From the NCBI RefSeq assembly GCF_003363015.1, contig NZ_QRAP01000001.1, positions 233,162 to 297,161 of the forward strand: a stretch of 64,000 nt of DNA, written 5' to 3'. This DNA comes from Enterobacillus tribolii (GTDB lineage: Bacteria > Pseudomonadota > Gammaproteobacteria > Enterobacterales > Enterobacteriaceae). Shown here piece after piece: positions 20,011-27,918 of the stretch. The position numbers were made by a program, and so were the translations under genes. Position 1 is the first letter of the stretch. The number at the start of each line of letters is the position of its first letter. The notes under the pieces are model-generated. The model saw only the letters and a program-made list of their open reading frames with translations. It did not search any database and was not told where the DNA came from.

Positions 20011-20235
20011 TTAGTCAACATTTTTTTCTTCCGTCTCCGGAGTGATTTTAACGTGACAGTCCAGGTATACTTTAATTCCTTCCATCCGTTCGACTTCCTT
20101 TTCTCCTTCGCGAGTTTGAAGAAATACTTTTATGTTATCGATATTTGGCATTAAGTTGGTTTTGTTGGCTAAAGAGATAATGTCATCCATGCTGATAAAA
20201 ACCTCGATAACCTTTTTCGATGTGAGAAGTATCAT
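20011..20235 (-). CDS. Hypothetical small protein
   Basis: Predicted 74 aa protein starting MILLTSKKVIEVFISMDD and ending ETEEKNVD. An upstream in-frame start seven codons earlier exists, but an AGGAGG site 4 bp before the ATG at 20235 favours the shorter form. It is soluble and acidic at the C-terminus, has one Cys, and resembles no family I know. It is convergent with the LexA-box gene and lies in AT-rich DNA; whether the pair is functionally linked cannot be told from sequence. Confidence 0.65.
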   Translation of the reverse strand: MILLTSKKVIEVFISMDDIISLANKTNLMPNIDNIKVFLQTREGEKEVERMEGIKVYLDCHVKITPETEEKNVD

Positions 20236-21021
20236 GTCGCCTCCTGTGCGTAACATACGTTCCTGTGAGCGTCACGCCTCTTACTAAAGAGGCCGTGGCT
20301 CGCTGCGTTTGACATTTTGTACTTTCCGGCTATTTCGTGTCTGCCATTATTTTTCATTGCCCTGCAGAGGGGGCGTTCAGACTATTAATAATACTTTTTA
20401 CTAAAGTATAATAAAAATGAGGGATTAACTGTTCATGTCGCCTATTATCGTTAAATTGAAAGAGTAATAGTGGTGAACTTCAATGTTCCAATTTATTGCT
20501 TAGTTAATTATTATGTCTGTAAAATGATGTTTTTATGACTATTCTCCGCGATAAGGCTCATTAAATTGAATGAGGTGGTGCAAGACATATGTGGTATTAA
20601 ACTATGATATGCAATTGTTAAATTAAACTTAATATTATTGATTTTGTGATCTGCATCACATTTATTGGGTGGCGCCTATTGTGCTGTAATATAAAGGGAA
20701 TTTGTGTGAGAATATGCGTGTATGCGATTCAGGCTAATATACGTAAATTAATAACATCAATTATTTGTGATTTAAGTTAGTGTGATTTTATTAACTGACG
20801 TTGATTTCCTGCTCAGAAATTTCGCATTATAGCTTACCCTGATCATAGTATCTTTGATTACTATTTCCCCAAAACCCCAAAACCCCAAAACCCCAAAACC
20901 CCAAAACCCCAAAACCCCAAAACTCCAAAACTCCAAAAGCTCCATTTGGAAAGCAGCTCACCGCGATTGTTTGACACTATGCTTCATTAACGCAAATGGC
21001 GAACGAAGAAGGAGTGCAGAA
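20236..21021. other. AT-rich intergenic region
   Basis: About 786 bp with much lower GC than the flagellar genes. No convincing ORF with a ribosome site is seen up to the octamer repeat at 20867. The right end must hold the promoter of the oxidoreductase gene at 21022. The composition is consistent with acquired or decayed DNA. Confidence 0.6.
20867..20938. repeat. Octanucleotide tandem repeat (CCCCAAAA)7(CTCCAAAA)2
   Basis: Seven perfect copies of CCCCAAAA (20867-20922) are followed by two CTCCAAAA copies (20923-20938), 72 bp in all. On the other strand it is (TTTTGGGG)n, able in principle to form a G-quadruplex. It ends 83 bp before the ATG of the MDR oxidoreductase. The unit is not a multiple of three and short identical repeats can slip, so copy number may vary. 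Confidence 0.97.
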
Positions 21022-21990
21022 ATGAAAGCAGCAATTGTGGAGCGATTGGGCGAAATGCCGGTTATCGGCGAGTTTGACGAGCCAGTTCCGCTGGAGAATG
21101 AGGTGAAGGTGCGGGTTGCGGCAGCGGGTATAAAGCAGCTTGATCGCGCTATCGTGGCCGGGCGTCACTATTCCAGCCCGAAAACTCTGCCTGTTGTGCC
21201 GGGCACTGACGGCGTGGGCTACCTGGAGGACGGCAGCCGGGTTTACTTTGCCTCTTTCCGCCAGCCCTATGGCGCAATGGCGCAGAGTACGGTGGCATCG
21301 CTTACGGTGCCGGTGCCCGCCGAGTTGGATGACGCCATGGCGGCAGCGTTGATTAACCCCGCGCTGGCGGCGTGGTTGCCGCTGTTCTGGCGCGCAGATA
21401 TGCAGGCGGGCGAAACCGTGCTGATTATCGGCGCGACGGGGACGTCGGGAAAACTGGCGATCGAGGCGGCGCGTATTGCCGGTGCGGGGCGCATTGTCGC
21501 AGCAGGCCGTAAACAGGCGGTGCTGGACAAACTGAACGCCGACGCTACGGTTAACCTGACCTTGCCGCGTGAAGAACTGAGCCAGGCATTCGCCGCGGCG
21601 GCGGGCAGCCACGGCTATGACGTTATCGTGGATTATATCTGGGGGGAAGCGACCGAGGCGCTGATCGACGTGCTGGGCAATCATGATTTGGCTTCATACA
21701 GCGATGTTGGCGCGCGCGGTATCCGTCTGGTCAACGTGGGGTCGATGGGGGGGCCGGCGATTACGTTGCCTGCGGCCCTGTTGCGCAGCGCGGATGTCCA
21801 TATTCTCGGCAGCGGAACCGGCAACTTCCCGCCGGGGCCTGAGCTGAAGCGCATCATTGCCGACATTCTGCGGCTGGCGGCGGAAGGACGGATTTCCGTC
21901 GAGGTGGAGACGCATCCTTTTGATGAAATTTATGACGTTTGGGACCTGAACAAGCAGTCGGAGCGGCGCTCCGTCATGATTATGGCGTAA
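21022..21990 (+). CDS. Zinc-less medium-chain dehydrogenase/quinone oxidoreductase-like protein
   Basis: NAD(P)H-dependent oxidoreductase of the MDR superfamily, 322 aa. The N-terminal GroES-like domain (1-120) lacks the catalytic zinc ligands of alcohol dehydrogenases. The Rossmann motif IIGATGTSGKLA starts near residue 135, followed by GAGRIVAAGRK. The substrate is not predictable; quinones or alkenals are typical. The frame is open 56 codons further upstream through the octamer repeat, but the AAGGAG site 9 bp before ATG 21022 and the family-like start MKAAIVERLG set the start. Confidence 0.85.
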   Translation: MKAAIVERLGEMPVIGEFDEPVPLENEVKVRVAAAGIKQLDRAIVAGRHYSSPKTLPVVPGTDGVGYLEDGSRVYFASFRQPYGAMAQSTVASLTVPVPAELDDAMAAALINPALAAWLPLFWRADMQAGETVLIIGATGTSGKLAIEAARIAGAGRIVAAGRKQAVLDKLNADATVNLTLPREELSQAFAAAAGSHGYDVIVDYIWGEATEALIDVLGNHDLASYSDVGARGIRLVNVGSMGGPAITLPAALLRSADVHILGSGTGNFPPGPELKRIIADILRLAAEGRISVEVETHPFDEIYDVWDLNKQSERRSVMIMA

Positions 21991-22132
21991 CGTATCGCGT
22001 ACCTTTATCAGCGGCAGGGAGACGGCGCAACATTGCCGATGCCGCGCTTCACAAAAGTGGTATAAAACGGTTTGAAGCGTATTTACTTAAAGATAATCTG
22101 TGAATACGAAAGTAAATCGGGAGGGATGGTCT

Positions 22133-22561
22133 ATGTATTCTATGATTCTGGTGCCGGTAGACATTGAAGAAACGGAATTGACTGAAAACGCGCTTTCCCA
22201 CGCGATAAAACTGGCGAAGCTGAGTGGGGCGAAAATGCATCTGTTCCACGTTCTGCCGGATGCTTCCGCGTTTATGACGGCCTATTCCTTTGGCATTAAG
22301 GAGTTTGAAAATCAGGCGGTGGTGAAAGCAGAGGAAAAGCTGGAAGCGCTGATTAAAACGATCGACATGCCTGCGGATAAACTTTCTTACAGCGTCAGTT
22401 TCGGCGTACCGCGTGATGAAGCGTTGTCTTTGGCGGATGAGCTGGGAGCCGATTTAATCATCATCGGTTCGCGACGCCCCAGTGTTAAAACCTATCTGCT
22501 GGGGTCGAATGCGGCGGCCATCGTGCGCCATGCCAAGACGTCGGTGCTGGTTGTCAGGTAA
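22133..22561 (+). CDS. Universal stress protein, UspF/UspG type
   Basis: Cytoplasmic stress protein of 142 aa with a single Usp domain. It begins MYSMILVPVDIEETELTENA, has the beta-strand AKMHLFHVLPDA, and ends with the nucleotide-binding motif IIIGSRRPSVKTYLLGSNAA and SVLVVR, close to E. coli UspF and UspG. The frame is open 11 codons upstream, but GGAGGG before the ATG at 22133 and the family start favour this choice. It is followed by a strong terminator and is probably monocistronic. I cannot decide between F and G. Confidence 0.88.
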   Translation: MYSMILVPVDIEETELTENALSHAIKLAKLSGAKMHLFHVLPDASAFMTAYSFGIKEFENQAVVKAEEKLEALIKTIDMPADKLSYSVSFGVPRDEALSLADELGADLIIIGSRRPSVKTYLLGSNAAAIVRHAKTSVLVVR

Positions 22562-22594
22562 CTTTCGCCGGTTCGTTTTTGTTCCTGTCTGAGT

Positions 22595-22623
22595 ATCAGG
22601 CCGCTTATGCGGCCTGATTTTTT
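22595..22623 (+). terminator. Rho-independent terminator of the usp gene
   Basis: ATCAGGCCGC and GCGGCCTGAT form a 9-10 bp stem around a TTAT loop, followed by six Ts. It lies about 35 bp after the stop codon. Confidence 0.92.
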
Positions 22624-22761
22624 CATACGTGGTGAAAATACCCCGGAAGAGGGGGTTGCTATCACACAGCTATCGCTATATATTTTTATTTATAACGGTG
22701 GTGATCCTCAATTGCTCAATCCTGCCGCCGTTGTTCGCATTGCTTACAGATATTTTGACTT

Positions 22762-22787
22762 CCCGCACCCATAGTGCGGGTTTTTTT
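22762..22787 (+). terminator. Rho-independent terminator with no matching gene
   Basis: CCCGCAC-CCATA-GTGCGGG followed by seven Ts, reading rightward. The usp gene already has its own terminator 140 bp earlier, and no convincing ORF lies between. It could end a small RNA from about 22630, or be a back-up terminator facing the convergent lipoprotein gene. Confidence 0.8.
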
Positions 22788-22789
22788 GT

Positions 22790-22811
22790 GTGCGGCCCGC
22801 CCGGGCCGCAC
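22790..22811. repeat. Perfect GC-rich palindrome
   Basis: GTGCGGCCCG-CC-CGGGCCGCAC, a perfect 10 bp stem with a 2 bp loop, immediately after the T-run of the preceding terminator and 14 bp from the stop of the convergent lipoprotein gene. On the minus strand it has no T-run, so it is a weak candidate terminator for that gene. Confidence 0.6.
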
Positions 22812-22824
22812 TGGGGAGTGAGGA

Positions 22825-23481
22825 TTAATGGTACTCGGTGATGTCGGTAGCCAGGTTATCGACCACGGGTTTCAGATCGTTAAACGTGACTTTTTGCGTT
22901 GAGTTGGAGATATCTTTACCTGCGCCTTTTCTCACGACTTTAAGCACCGGCTTACCGGTGGCGGCGTCGATCAGCTCGCCTTCAAAATAGAGATTGGTGT
23001 TCATCGTGCGATGCCCGGATGCGCTTTCTGCCCCGGCGACCACCAGAGTTACCGGCAGCACTTCATAGAACTGCAAACCTTCCGCTTCGGTGTTTACCTG
23101 CGTGATGGCGCCGCGGAAAATCAGCGTACCCGCTTCCGGACGGCTTACCAGTTGCAACCGCTGCCCGGCGGCGGTTTTCAGATGGCTGTTGGTATAGTCC
23201 AGCACGCTGTCGAGCACCTGTTGGGTTACCTGTGTATCGGGATTGGGGCGCGGGTAATAGGTGATGGGATTCCAGACCAGCTTAGTGTAAGCGCTGGGCT
23301 TGAATGACGGATCGACCCAACGCAGCACCGGTTTTCCGCTTGGTGAAGTAGCCTGGCTCAGCCCGGAATAATCGCCCAGAAAGCCTGAATATTGATCGGG
23401 TTTGGTCACGTGTGAGGTACAGCCCCCCAGTACCACGGCGCCTACCAATAAAACGGATTTTAAAACTCGCGAAGTTATCAT
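22825..23481 (-). CDS. DUF3313-type lipoprotein
   Basis: Predicted outer-membrane or periplasmic lipoprotein, 218 aa. The signal peptide MITSRVLKSVLLVGAVVLGGC ends at a clear lipobox (VLGGC, Cys21). The mature part (GFLGDYSGL, WVDPSFKPSAYTKLVWNPI, TGKPVLKVVRKGAG) matches the pattern of DUF3313 proteins, whose function is not established. A GTG five codons upstream could also start translation; the ATG at 23481 gives the better signal peptide. It sits alone between usp and fliT, convergent with usp. Confidence 0.82.
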   Translation of the reverse strand: MITSRVLKSVLLVGAVVLGGCTSHVTKPDQYSGFLGDYSGLSQATSPSGKPVLRWVDPSFKPSAYTKLVWNPITYYPRPNPDTQVTQQVLDSVLDYTNSHLKTAAGQRLQLVSRPEAGTLIFRGAITQVNTEAEGLQFYEVLPVTLVVAGAESASGHRTMNTNLYFEGELIDAATGKPVLKVVRKGAGKDISNSTQKVTFNDLKPVVDNLATDITEYH

Positions 23482-23802
23482 AGTGTACTTTTCCACTGTA
23501 AAAGAGAGTCAGCAAACTAGGTATAGCAGAATCCTGCGATCGCTCAGGAGTAACGCATAAATAATTTTCCGTAACAGGAATCTGTGTATTCATCGCCGGA
23601 AAATATCCATTACCTTAGTGTCTCTTTTTGCGACGTTCAAGAGGCGAAACGATTAATAATGAAATAGTGTTTCTGGTGATAAATATGGATTATTTAAATA
23701 CAGGTAATTATTCTTTTAGTGTATGCGTATGATGGTGATAAGCCCATTCCTTCCAGACTTTTCCGGAAGGAGACAGGGCATATTATTATCATTAAGGGGA
23801 GG
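23482..23802. other. Intergenic region between lipoprotein gene and fliT
   Basis: About 320 bp, AT-rich. It must hold the promoter of the lipoprotein gene and the end of the fliDST transcript. A CCTTCC/GGAAGG hairpin at 23749-23770 lies about 35 bp past the fliT stop and may act in termination. No ORF is convincing. Confidence 0.5.
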
Positions 23803-24168
23803 TTAAAAATTCTCGCCGGGTGACAGGGTATGATCGGCGAAGGGGCCGTAAGCGCTGTTGATGGCCTGCTGGCGCGCTGAGCTGCCGATCAGCGATTTCA
23901 GCTCATCCATGCGGGATTGCAGCAGGTGTTTGACCTCACGTTCATTCTCCAGAATCTGGCCGATAAGCTGCCGCAGGGCCTCCTGAAGTGTGGCTGACGT
24001 GTTGTCCTGCGAAAGGGGCAGGTGCGTGGTTTTTTCGACGCAGCACAGATAATCGACCTCCAGCTCAATCAACTCTTCCCATAGGGAAAGGCGGGCGAGC
24101 TTCAACATTCGTTCGCTGATATGTAATAGCTGCTGGTATTCAAGTAGCAGAGGCTGGAGACGGTCCAT
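23803..24168 (-). CDS. fliT: FliT, FliD export chaperone and FlhDC inhibitor
   Basis: Small helical cytoplasmic protein that escorts the cap protein FliD and, when free, binds FlhDC to damp class 2 transcription. It is 121 aa, the same as E. coli FliT. It begins MDRLQPLLLEYQQLLHISE and reads as helices throughout; FliT sequences are poorly conserved, so position matters. Its start overlaps the fliS stop by one base in fliDST. Confidence 0.92.
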   Translation of the reverse strand: MDRLQPLLLEYQQLLHISERMLKLARLSLWEELIELEVDYLCCVEKTTHLPLSQDNTSATLQEALRQLIGQILENEREVKHLLQSRMDELKSLIGSSARQQAINSAYGPFADHTLSPGENF

Positions 24169-24581
24169 TAGCGCGGATCCTGATCAGTAGGTTGAGGGTG
24201 AGGGCCGATTTGGCGCCAGGCGTCGGCAATATTATCCAGCAGTCCGGCCACGTGGCGCAGTTCATCGGCATCATTATGTAAATTAACGTGCAACAGACGT
24301 TGCACCATATAGTCATATAAATCGGACAGGTTTTGTGCCAATTCCCCGCCTTTCTCTTTATCAAGTCCTGCCTTCAGCCCGTTATCAATAATATTGATGG
24401 CGCGCGAAATGTTTTGCCCTTTCAGCACTGTTTGCCCCGCCTCCATATGGAGGCGGGCACGGGTAAGGGCGCTTTTCGCCCCGTCAAACAGCATCATGAT
24501 CAACTGATGGGGAGAGGCGCTCATCACGCCGCTCTCCAGGCCGATTTTGGCATAGGCCTGACTGCCTGTTTGGTTATACAT
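24168..24581 (-). CDS. fliS: FliS, flagellin export chaperone
   Basis: Binds the C-terminus of flagellin and prevents early polymerisation; 137 aa. The family signatures MYNQTGSQAYAKIGLESGV, SPHQLIMMLFDGAKSALTRA and ISRAINIIDNGLKAGLDKEK are complete. It lies 37 bp after fliD and overlaps fliT by 1 bp. Confidence 0.97.
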   Translation of the reverse strand: MYNQTGSQAYAKIGLESGVMSASPHQLIMMLFDGAKSALTRARLHMEAGQTVLKGQNISRAINIIDNGLKAGLDKEKGGELAQNLSDLYDYMVQRLLHVNLHNDADELRHVAGLLDNIADAWRQIGPHPQPTDQDPR

Positions 24582-24618
24582 CGTTGCCGATTGCTCTCAT
24601 GGTTAACGGTTTCGTCAT

Positions 24619-26031
24619 TTACTGCTTGCTCATTGCGGTGAACTGCTGGCTCAGGTAGGCACTGGTGTTATTGAGCTTCGACATCATGGTATCCAACTGA
24701 ACAAACTGTTTCTGGTAACGCGCGATCGTTGAGGCAATGCTACTGTTCAGGCTGGTGATCTGCGAGTCGAGGCGCGTCAGGTTGAGGTTGATGCTCTCCG
24801 TGGAGGTATCAATCACGCCGTCTTTCTTGATGTAATCCTGAATCTGGGTGTGGAGCTGGGTCGCCATCCCGGTTTCTTTGGTATCGCCGGCAAAGAAGTT
24901 TCTGACCTGCTCCGGCTTGTCGGTCAGGGCCTTGGTCAGCTTCTCGGTATCCAGAGAGAGTTTTCCGGTTTTGAGATCGGTGCTGATGCCCAGGCTTTCG
25001 AGCCCCTTCAGGTCCGGGTTGCCCTGTGCCGCGTTGAGCGTGCTTTCAATGGTGGACTGGATGCCGCGCAGGGTGCTGTCGCCCAGCAGCGCGCCGTTTT
25101 TGGTGGACTGCGCTTCACCGCTTTTTACCGGGGTGTATTTGGTGAGCGAACTGAAGGTGTCCTGCAGCGAGTTGTAGCTGTCAACCCAGGACTTAATTTT
25201 GTCCACGATGCCTGCGGTATCAACACCGATGGTCATCGTTTCCGGCTCTTTGCTTTTAGCCTTGAGGGTAATGGTGACACCCTGAGGCGCGTCGGTAATG
25301 GTGTTGCTGCTGCGTTCGATGTCCAGGCCGTTCATCTGAATTTTGGCGTTCTGCGCCGCCGCGGTTTCTTTCATGGCGCCGCTGCCACTGGCGGAGTCAT
25401 AGTTCAGAAGGCTGTTCAGTTTGTCATCGTTCTTAACGGACAGTGAAATGGTGTTGTCTTCGCCGGTTTGGGAAGACGAAATAGAGAGTTGGTATTCGTC
25501 GTCTTTTACGTGAATGATGCTGGCCGTAACGCCTGCTTTCGCGCCGTTAATCGCGTCGCGCAATTCCAGCAGCGAGGTTTGGTCATCACTCAGCGGGATC
25601 TCGGTGGTTTTCGGCGGATTGCCTTCGGTGGTGAGGGTCAGGGTGCGGCCGCTGGCGCCGGCGGTGCCGAGCTGTTCCGACTGGCTGCTGATATTCCCTT
25701 GCGTCATCAGGGTTTGCGCCTGCGCCAGTTGTTCCACCAGGATTGTATAGTTGCCTGGTTGCGCTGACGCGCTGGATGAGGCGCTAAACGCCTTACTGTC
25801 ACTGTTTATGGTGGTGGCGCTGAAGAAATCATTCTTGGCCAGCGCTGCACTGAGATCGTCAAACTTACTCAACGCGCTTTTTAGCGTACCGAACGCGGTT
25901 AGCTGGGCCTTATAGCTGCTCTGCTGATTGACGTAGGGTGTTAGCCGCCCTTGCTCCGCTTTAGTCAGTTTATCCAGCAAAGAGTTTAAATCGAGACCGG
26001 AGCCAATCCCCAGAGATGTAATCGAAGCCAT
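24619..26031 (-). CDS. fliD: FliD, flagellar filament cap protein
   Basis: Cap at the filament tip that helps flagellin fold into place (HAP2); 470 aa. The N-terminus MASITSLGIGSGLDLNSLLD and the C-terminal coiled-coil end (IASTIARYQKQFVQLDTMMS, then NNTSAYLSQQFTAMSKQ) are conserved, while the middle is variable and surface exposed. The frame is open 19 codons upstream but AAAGGAAAA before ATG 26031 and the family start fix the start. It is read from a sigma-28 promoter at 26109-26135. Confidence 0.97.
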   Translation of the reverse strand: MASITSLGIGSGLDLNSLLDKLTKAEQGRLTPYVNQQSSYKAQLTAFGTLKSALSKFDDLSAALAKNDFFSATTINSDSKAFSASSSASAQPGNYTILVEQLAQAQTLMTQGNISSQSEQLGTAGASGRTLTLTTEGNPPKTTEIPLSDDQTSLLELRDAINGAKAGVTASIIHVKDDEYQLSISSSQTGEDNTISLSVKNDDKLNSLLNYDSASGSGAMKETAAAQNAKIQMNGLDIERSSNTITDAPQGVTITLKAKSKEPETMTIGVDTAGIVDKIKSWVDSYNSLQDTFSSLTKYTPVKSGEAQSTKNGALLGDSTLRGIQSTIESTLNAAQGNPDLKGLESLGISTDLKTGKLSLDTEKLTKALTDKPEQVRNFFAGDTKETGMATQLHTQIQDYIKKDGVIDTSTESINLNLTRLDSQITSLNSSIASTIARYQKQFVQLDTMMSKLNNTSAYLSQQFTAMSKQ

Positions 26032-26108
26032 GGCGGTTTTCCTTTGGTTGCTTACGATAAGTCGCTGCTTACGACAAATACATGTCATTGCGATAGAACA
26101 CAGCGAGG

Positions 26109-26135
26109 TTATCGGCCCGGTTACGCAAAAGTTTA
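26109..26135 (-). promoter_or_regulatory. Sigma-28 promoter for fliDST
   Basis: On the minus strand TAAA (26135-26132), a 15 bp spacer, and GCCGATAA (26116-26109): a perfect match to the FliA consensus. It lies 78 bp upstream of the fliD ATG and diverges from the fliC promoter. Confidence 0.93.
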
Positions 26136-26228
26136 CGAAAAAATAAAAAAGGCAATGGCGGGCGGGAGACTAAAAAAAGGGCGTTATTTGGCGGATTGTC
26201 CACGCACAAAAAAAATGTGATTCAAGCC

Positions 26229-26255
26229 TAAAGAATGTCGGGGGGGCGCCGATAC
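26229..26255 (+). promoter_or_regulatory. Sigma-28 promoter for fliC
   Basis: TAAA (26229-26232), 15 bp spacer containing a run of seven Gs, then GCCGATAC (26248-26255), one base from the FliA consensus. It lies about 70 bp upstream of the fliC ATG. Confidence 0.93.
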
Positions 26256-26323
26256 CTTTGGTGGACGGTGATTAATGCCGTGTCCTACATATCGCAACTG
26301 ACATTAAGTAAAGGAAAGCAATT

Positions 26324-27601
26324 ATGGCACAAGTTATTAATACCAACAGCCTGTCGCTGATGGCGCAAAATAACCTGAACAGATCCCAGTCAGCGCTGGG
26401 TACGGCAATTGAGCGTCTCTCTTCTGGTCTGCGCATTAACAGCGCAAAAGACGATGCGGCCGGTCAGGCGATTTCTAACCGCTTTACCGCGAACATCAAT
26501 GGTCTGACCCAGGCCTCCCGTAACGCCAACGATGGTATTTCACTGGCGCAGACCACGGAAGGCGCACTGAACGAAGTCAAAGATAACCTGCAAAATATCC
26601 GTCGTCTGAGCGTACAGGCCGCGAACGGTTCTAACTCCAGCAGCGACCTGCAGTCCATTCAGGATGAAATCAATCAGCGTCTGGCGGAAATCAACCGTAT
26701 CTCTGAACAGACCGATTTCAACGGTGTGAAAGTCTTGAGCAGCGATCAGAAGCTGACCATTCAGGTGGGCGCTAACGACAATGAAACCATCGATATCGAC
26801 CTGCAGAAACTGGATGCCGCTTCACTGGGGCTGGATAAGTTCGCGGTGACCGATGGGATTGATACTTCGAAGGTGGGTACCACTGATTTAACCTCTATTG
26901 CGGTTAAAGGCAATCCTACTTTCACTGATGCTAATGCTACGCCGAAACCATCAGTTGATGGCAAGGTTTATGTTGATAATACTAATAAATACTATGTTCA
27001 GACGGGTGCCAGTGAATGGTACTCGGGGTCATTGAATGCGACAACCGGTGAGTTTACCTATGATTCATCAAACGCGACGACTCAGATTACAACCCCGCCG
27101 GCTGGTGGCTTGACGGATGTCGGACAAGTCACAACGGGCAGCACAACCCTGGATGTGAGCGGTTTGGGTGCAGGTGAAGGTGTACGTACCTATACCGATG
27201 CCAAAGGTGTTGAGAGCCATGTCATCGTGGGTAAAGATGCCAGCAATAACGACGTTTACTTCAAAGCAACAATTGATGCTGCAGGTAAAGTAAGCAAAGG
27301 CGCCCAGCTTTCAGAAGGCCAGAAAACCGATAGCCCGCTGGCCGTACTGGACAGCGCGCTGTCTCAGGTTGACAGCCTGCTCGGTACTCTGGGGGCGGTA
27401 CAGAACCGTTTCGACTCCGTAATCAACAACCTGAACAGCACGGTGAACAATCTGACGTCTTCCCGTTCACGTATTCAGGATGCGGACTACGCGACCGAAG
27501 TGTCCAACATGAGCCGTGCCAACATCCTGCAACAGGCAGGTACTTCCGTTCTGGCCCAGGCTAACCAGGTGCCGCAGAACGTTCTGTCTCTGCTGCGTTA
27601 A
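26324..27601 (+). CDS. fliC: FliC, flagellin
   Basis: Filament subunit, 425 aa. The conserved D0/D1 N-terminus (1-175: MAQVINTNSLSLMAQNNLNR, ERLSSGLRINSAKDDAAGQA) and C-terminus (335-425, ending NQVPQNVLSLLR) frame a variable domain (about 180-335) rich in Thr, Asp and Gly. The segment LQNIRRLSV (89-97) replaces the Salmonella LQRVRELAV sequence that is part of the TLR5 site. Base use in the variable part is more AT-rich than in the ends, a common sign of recombination in flagellin genes. Ribosome site AAAGGAAA. Confidence 0.98.
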   Translation: MAQVINTNSLSLMAQNNLNRSQSALGTAIERLSSGLRINSAKDDAAGQAISNRFTANINGLTQASRNANDGISLAQTTEGALNEVKDNLQNIRRLSVQAANGSNSSSDLQSIQDEINQRLAEINRISEQTDFNGVKVLSSDQKLTIQVGANDNETIDIDLQKLDAASLGLDKFAVTDGIDTSKVGTTDLTSIAVKGNPTFTDANATPKPSVDGKVYVDNTNKYYVQTGASEWYSGSLNATTGEFTYDSSNATTQITTPPAGGLTDVGQVTTGSTTLDVSGLGAGEGVRTYTDAKGVESHVIVGKDASNNDVYFKATIDAAGKVSKGAQLSEGQKTDSPLAVLDSALSQVDSLLGTLGAVQNRFDSVINNLNSTVNNLTSSRSRIQDADYATEVSNMSRANILQQAGTSVLAQANQVPQNVLSLLR

Positions 27602-27626
27602 GTATTTAATTTACTTTATGCGTCCA

Positions 27627-27651
27627 AACCCCGCGTTCACGCGGGGTTATT
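27627..27651 (+). terminator. fliC terminator
   Basis: AACCCCGCG-TTCA-CGCGGGGTT forms a perfect 9 bp stem 25 bp after the fliC stop, followed by a short AT-rich stretch. Confidence 0.85.
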
Positions 27652-27918
27652 TGCAGGATGAAGGCAAAAATAGCACTTATTTTAAAGTGGCCTTTGCCGC
27701 TGCTGTTAAGGTGAGTTGATAACTTCGGTTCCTGAAAAGCCGGAATACCCGGATGGGGAGAGGATTCTTAGGCGGAATAAGGCTTATAACACCTTGTAAA
27801 TCATGTGAGTAATTTCCAAGGCTTGAATAAGCGGCTTTTTTACCGATTGTTCGCGACATTAACCCCACGAGTGGTGGCGATAATGCCAGTGCATTTCTCT
27901 ACCCGGGTTCTGTCTAAC

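Noticed and set aside
20867-20938. Octamer tract as a CRISPR array or true telomere
   Set aside because: Repeats are contiguous with no spacers and lie inside a bacterial chromosome flanked by coding genes.
20854-21021. N-terminal extension of the MDR oxidoreductase through the octamer repeat (PKPQNPKT repeats)
   Set aside because: The ATG at 21022 has a good ribosome site and matches the family start; the extension would be a low-complexity translation of a DNA repeat.
22629-22841. 70-codon ORF between usp and the lipoprotein gene
   Set aside because: It reads through a strong terminator and a palindrome and lacks a ribosome site.
27841-27890. Sigma-28 promoter upstream of fliA
   Set aside because: GGCGATAA resembles the -10 but no TAAA-like -35 lies at about 15 bp.
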